Shown here piece after piece: positions 60,916-64,000 of a stretch of DNA of 64,000 nt (positions are counted from its first letter, which is position 1; every line of letters starts with the position of its first letter). The notes under the pieces are model-generated. The model did no database searches. It was not told where the DNA came from and saw only the letters and a list, made by a program, of their open reading frames with translations. The stretch covers positions 707,578 through 771,577 of the forward strand of contig VZRN01003245.1 in NCBI GenBank assembly GCA_013397935.1. The letters are read 5' to 3'. Source of the stretch: Dasyornis broadbenti (lineage: Eukaryota; Chordata; Aves; Passeriformes; Dasyornithidae). The position numbers and the translations under genes are program-made.

Positions 60916-63900
60916 ATTTTCCAGAATGCTGCTGGCACTAGATGCAAATAACAAGATATTTTTAGCAGAACAGACAGTATCATCCTCTTCTTGTACTCAC
61001 AGTTGAGCAAAACTAGATTCCCTTTGACAAAATACAGAATTCTCTGTACTGGGTTGCAGAGACCATGCAAAAGGGATGGTTAGAGCATGTGCAGCACAAA
61101 TGCAGAAAGATAAGAGAAAAATTGTTGTCTTTCTTGTTCAAAGAGATACAGATGAGGCTGAACATTAATCTGAAATGGAGGAAATACTTTTTTTGTTCAA
61201 GTACATGCCCTCAGCACAGACGGGCTATATAATCCAGTGAATATGAACAAATCTGACAATCAAAACTAGAGATTGATATCCAGCTTTGTCCCAAACCACT
61301 AATAACAAGGTTATTCTATTTCTTGTCTTCCTCTTCATGTGTCAGTTTTGTTTATCTGAACCCTTCAAAAGGAATATATATTAGTAGTAATAGTAACATT
61401 TTTAGTACTTCACATCTGTACAGTGCTAGAGATACATGCTGTGTAGAACTAGGTGATCTACAGTTTCTGCTCACCTAAATACAAGATTTTGCGGATTTGC
61501 TTCTCAGTTTCACATCAAAGCAGCTCAGTTTTTTATTTCCATAAGAATCTATGTAAAAAACCCAAACCAACCACAAACTAAACCAAGTAAATTGGAGCCA
61601 AAGTAATCTTTTTTTTTAAGAAAAAAAAAAATTACTTTAAACACTACAAAAAATATTGGAGATTCCTCTCATTTTAATTCCTCACTACAGCCATAAGCAT
61701 TTCTTAAAACTGAATTCCAAAACAACTTTGAAGGCCACAGATGAAATTCAGCAAACTCTGTGACTAATAAAAGAGCTCTGATAAGCATTTGTAATTCTGC
61801 ATTTCCATTACAGCTGAAAAGAGACACCATGACCCAGTGTCATCTCAGCATCAGCGAAGATGCTGCACTCCAACATATTGCAATTGTGCTGAAAGAAATA
61901 GAGTTGGAAGCCAAAGCACCTGTCTAGAAGTACTATTTCAATTAGATGCTTACATTATTTACATCCCAGCTGCCATAATATTAACATTTCACACTAGAAA
62001 GCTTCTTAGCATTTACAGAAATGAGGGATTTACTTTCTATTACCATTTTCATTGGTGTATACATGTATGAACCACAAGTTTTACATGTAGAAAGACTAAC
62101 AATGAAAGCAATCCCTCTGACATCCTGAAGGTACCCTCTTACCAGGGAGGCTGAATTCCCAACACTGAATCCTGTCAGGTAAAACCAAACATATAATCTA
62201 CCCATGTACAATCAATATTTGCTGAATAACTTAAAAAAGACCAAGGCAGATGCATGCAGGCCAGGCATATTTTGCATGGCCCAAGCAAGGAACTTGAGAT
62301 GAAGAACTGTCCTGTCCATCAGCTGCTGCCACAAGAGTAGATCACAACAGTAAAGGCAACAACCATTCTACTCTAAAATGTGCCTTCCCTCAGATGTCCC
62401 TTAGAATGTCAGCAGCTTTTCTTACAAGTCACCACTCAACAAAGTAGGGGAGAGAACACACCATTTTGGAGAAGACAGGAAACCAAATTTAGAGGTAAAA
62501 CCACCTCCTGACAATGCTCCTGATGAAAGTAACACGTGTAACCTGATGTGGGCAGATAACTTAGCAAACCCTCTGTGAAATGCTCTTTGGATTAAGGCTT
62601 TTTGCAAGAGTGAAATATCTCAGGTCAGAGACTATTTGTGAGTATTTCACACAATAATTGCTAAAAGCTTTAAGCAAACTAAAACCAGAAGCTGGTGTGT
62701 TGTTGTGCTGTGAACACAACCTAATGCTCCTCGTGTGCATCGCAATGATTGTGCCAAGTTACAGTTACTCTTGCTCAGTCAAAACTGAATCCATGACCGT
62801 CACATTATCAGTATGCACTGTGTAAAATGAGATGTAGACCAGGGCTGAACTAGCTCTCATGAAGGGCCAAAGAACATTTCTGCAACGGGAAGGAATTCTG
62901 GGACAGGTTTCTGATTTCTGCCCTGGCAACCTTAGTTCAGAGGTCGTTATCTAAGCAGGGCCAGCACTACAGGGCCTCACCTCAACTGGGAGCCTTAAGT
63001 ACCATCTCAATACAGATAAAGCAAAAGATGACGAAACTTTAATTCCCATTCAATAGAGTTACAGCCACATGACTGCCCGTGGAAACACTGTGTAAATTGG
63101 AAGGTTTATAAGAAAAACATGTTGTATCTACAAAAACTTTTGAGTAATTCCTGAAAGAAGAAACAGCGAATCAGTAACGTCTATCTTTACGAAGCACAAT
63201 TGCTGTTTCAGTTGTTTCCATCTTGCCACAACGTTTCAGTATGGACGTGATGGGTGTTGTCAGCACTGCTATACACGTGCAGATTAATCTGTGCATGCAC
63301 AACAGCCATTTGTCTGATGTGGCTAGTTTGGGGTTTTCTTGGTATTCCAAAGGTGGCTACCATACGGCTGAGACGACCATACATTATGCAGAGTATATGT
63401 TAGAGTGCAACATATTTCAGCCAGCATTTCAACTCAAAAAATAAAATAATGTGCTTGGATCAGGAAGTTTATACTTTATTGCAGCACTGCAAGTCTCTAA
63501 CACAAATACACTTGTCCCTTTGCAGTCTAAAAGCAGTACAAGTATCTTCCAAGATAAAAAGGCGCAAATACTGTCTTCATTGCTGCACATGGTGTATTTC
63601 GGAGTTAGTGCTCATGCAACTGTCCAGTGATTAAAAAATCCCACCAACCTAAAAGCCAACATCACAAACACTTATCTTCCAGATCCCTTCCTCCATCTCC
63701 CTACATCTATGTTTGGGTCTGTTTTTCATCAAGATGGAGAAAATCTTGACAATTCTCACAAAAAACATAGACAAGTGTTTCTGCAAGGTAAATTTGAGAC
63801 TCAGTCCCTAAACCACATGCTTTTGATTATTTTTAGATTTAAATCCTAAAAGAGAAGAAAATATTTTTAAAAACAGAAAATCATAGTAGAAGTACTTTCA

Positions 63901-64000
63901 TGATATTTTGGATCTATGTTAACTATACATGAGATTTGCTATTGTCGTCATCAAATAACACACACAATTCCACTGAAAGTGTGTGTGTGGTGTTTGGAAC
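60916..64000. other. Intronic sequence without recognised features
   Basis: AT-rich intron. It includes a T-run/A-run inverted pair at about 61609-61632, able to form a simple hairpin, and a CA/TG inverted repeat at 63958-63988 (9 bp arms, 13 nt loop). I recognise no exon or repeat family. Confidence 0.5.

Larger units (their letters stand above)
19314..64000 (-). other. RSPO2: RSPO2 large upstream intron, partial
   Basis: Everything above 19313 appears to be intron upstream of the furin-like repeat 1 exon, or possibly 5' flank towards the end. The exon encoding the signal peptide and basic pro-segment (beginning MQFRLF in vertebrates as I remember it) was looked for on the minus strand and not found, so this intron is probably longer than 44.6 kb. 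Recognisable contents are listed as separate entries. No CpG-island-like promoter is evident. Confidence 0.7.

Noticed and set aside
1..64000. CRISPR arrays, prokaryotic operons, rRNA or mitochondrial insertions
   Set aside because: No regularly spaced repeats, no dense coding and no recognisable rRNA or mitochondrial gene segments are visible; the window is vertebrate intronic DNA.

Overview
The window is vertebrate nuclear DNA, almost certainly from a bird. It is AT-rich and gene-poor, with exons separated by kilobases. Its main recognisable repeats are CR1 LINE fragments, several ending in the short 3' tail typical of avian CR1. The only gene I can identify is R-spondin 2 (RSPO2), on the minus strand. 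RSPO2 is a secreted Wnt/beta-catenin agonist that bridges LGR4/5/6 and the ZNRF3/RNF43 ubiquitin ligases.

Layout, in transcription order (high to low coordinates). 19314-64000 is the 3' part of a very large intron. 19125-19313 is the exon for furin-like repeat 1. 10325-19124 is an 8.8 kb intron. 10181-10324 is the exon for furin-like repeat 2. 9542-10180 is a short 639 bp intron. 9353-9541 is the thrombospondin type 1 (TSP1) exon. 1-9352 is intron leading toward the basic C-terminal exon. The three exons join in frame (189 + 144 + 189 bp) with matching phases and GT/AG borders. The signal-peptide exon and the basic C-terminal exon were not found and probably lie outside the window on either side.

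The remaining roughly 63 kb is intronic. It holds young-looking CR1 copies (21.6-22.6, 37.1-37.9, 50.8, 54.0 and 60.2-60.9 kb, with smaller ones at 2.6, 5.1, 8.5 and 32.6 kb). It also holds a much older CR1 relative (25.7-26.1 kb), MIR/CORE-SINE-like fragments (57.4-57.6 kb), a possible old LTR-type insertion (28.9-30.0 kb) and several microsatellites.

Items worth a second look: a perfect palindrome made of two MEF2 consensus sites inside the large intron (48986-49013), a perfect 39-nt purine-pyrimidine alternation (34792-34830), two exon-like reading frames that match nothing I know (8000-8158 minus, 52334-52426 plus), a 60-codon frame starting with a signal-peptide-like segment (40182-40364), and an unusually divergent second furin-like repeat in RSPO2. 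I found no operon, CRISPR array, prokaryotic element or clearly new multi-gene system.
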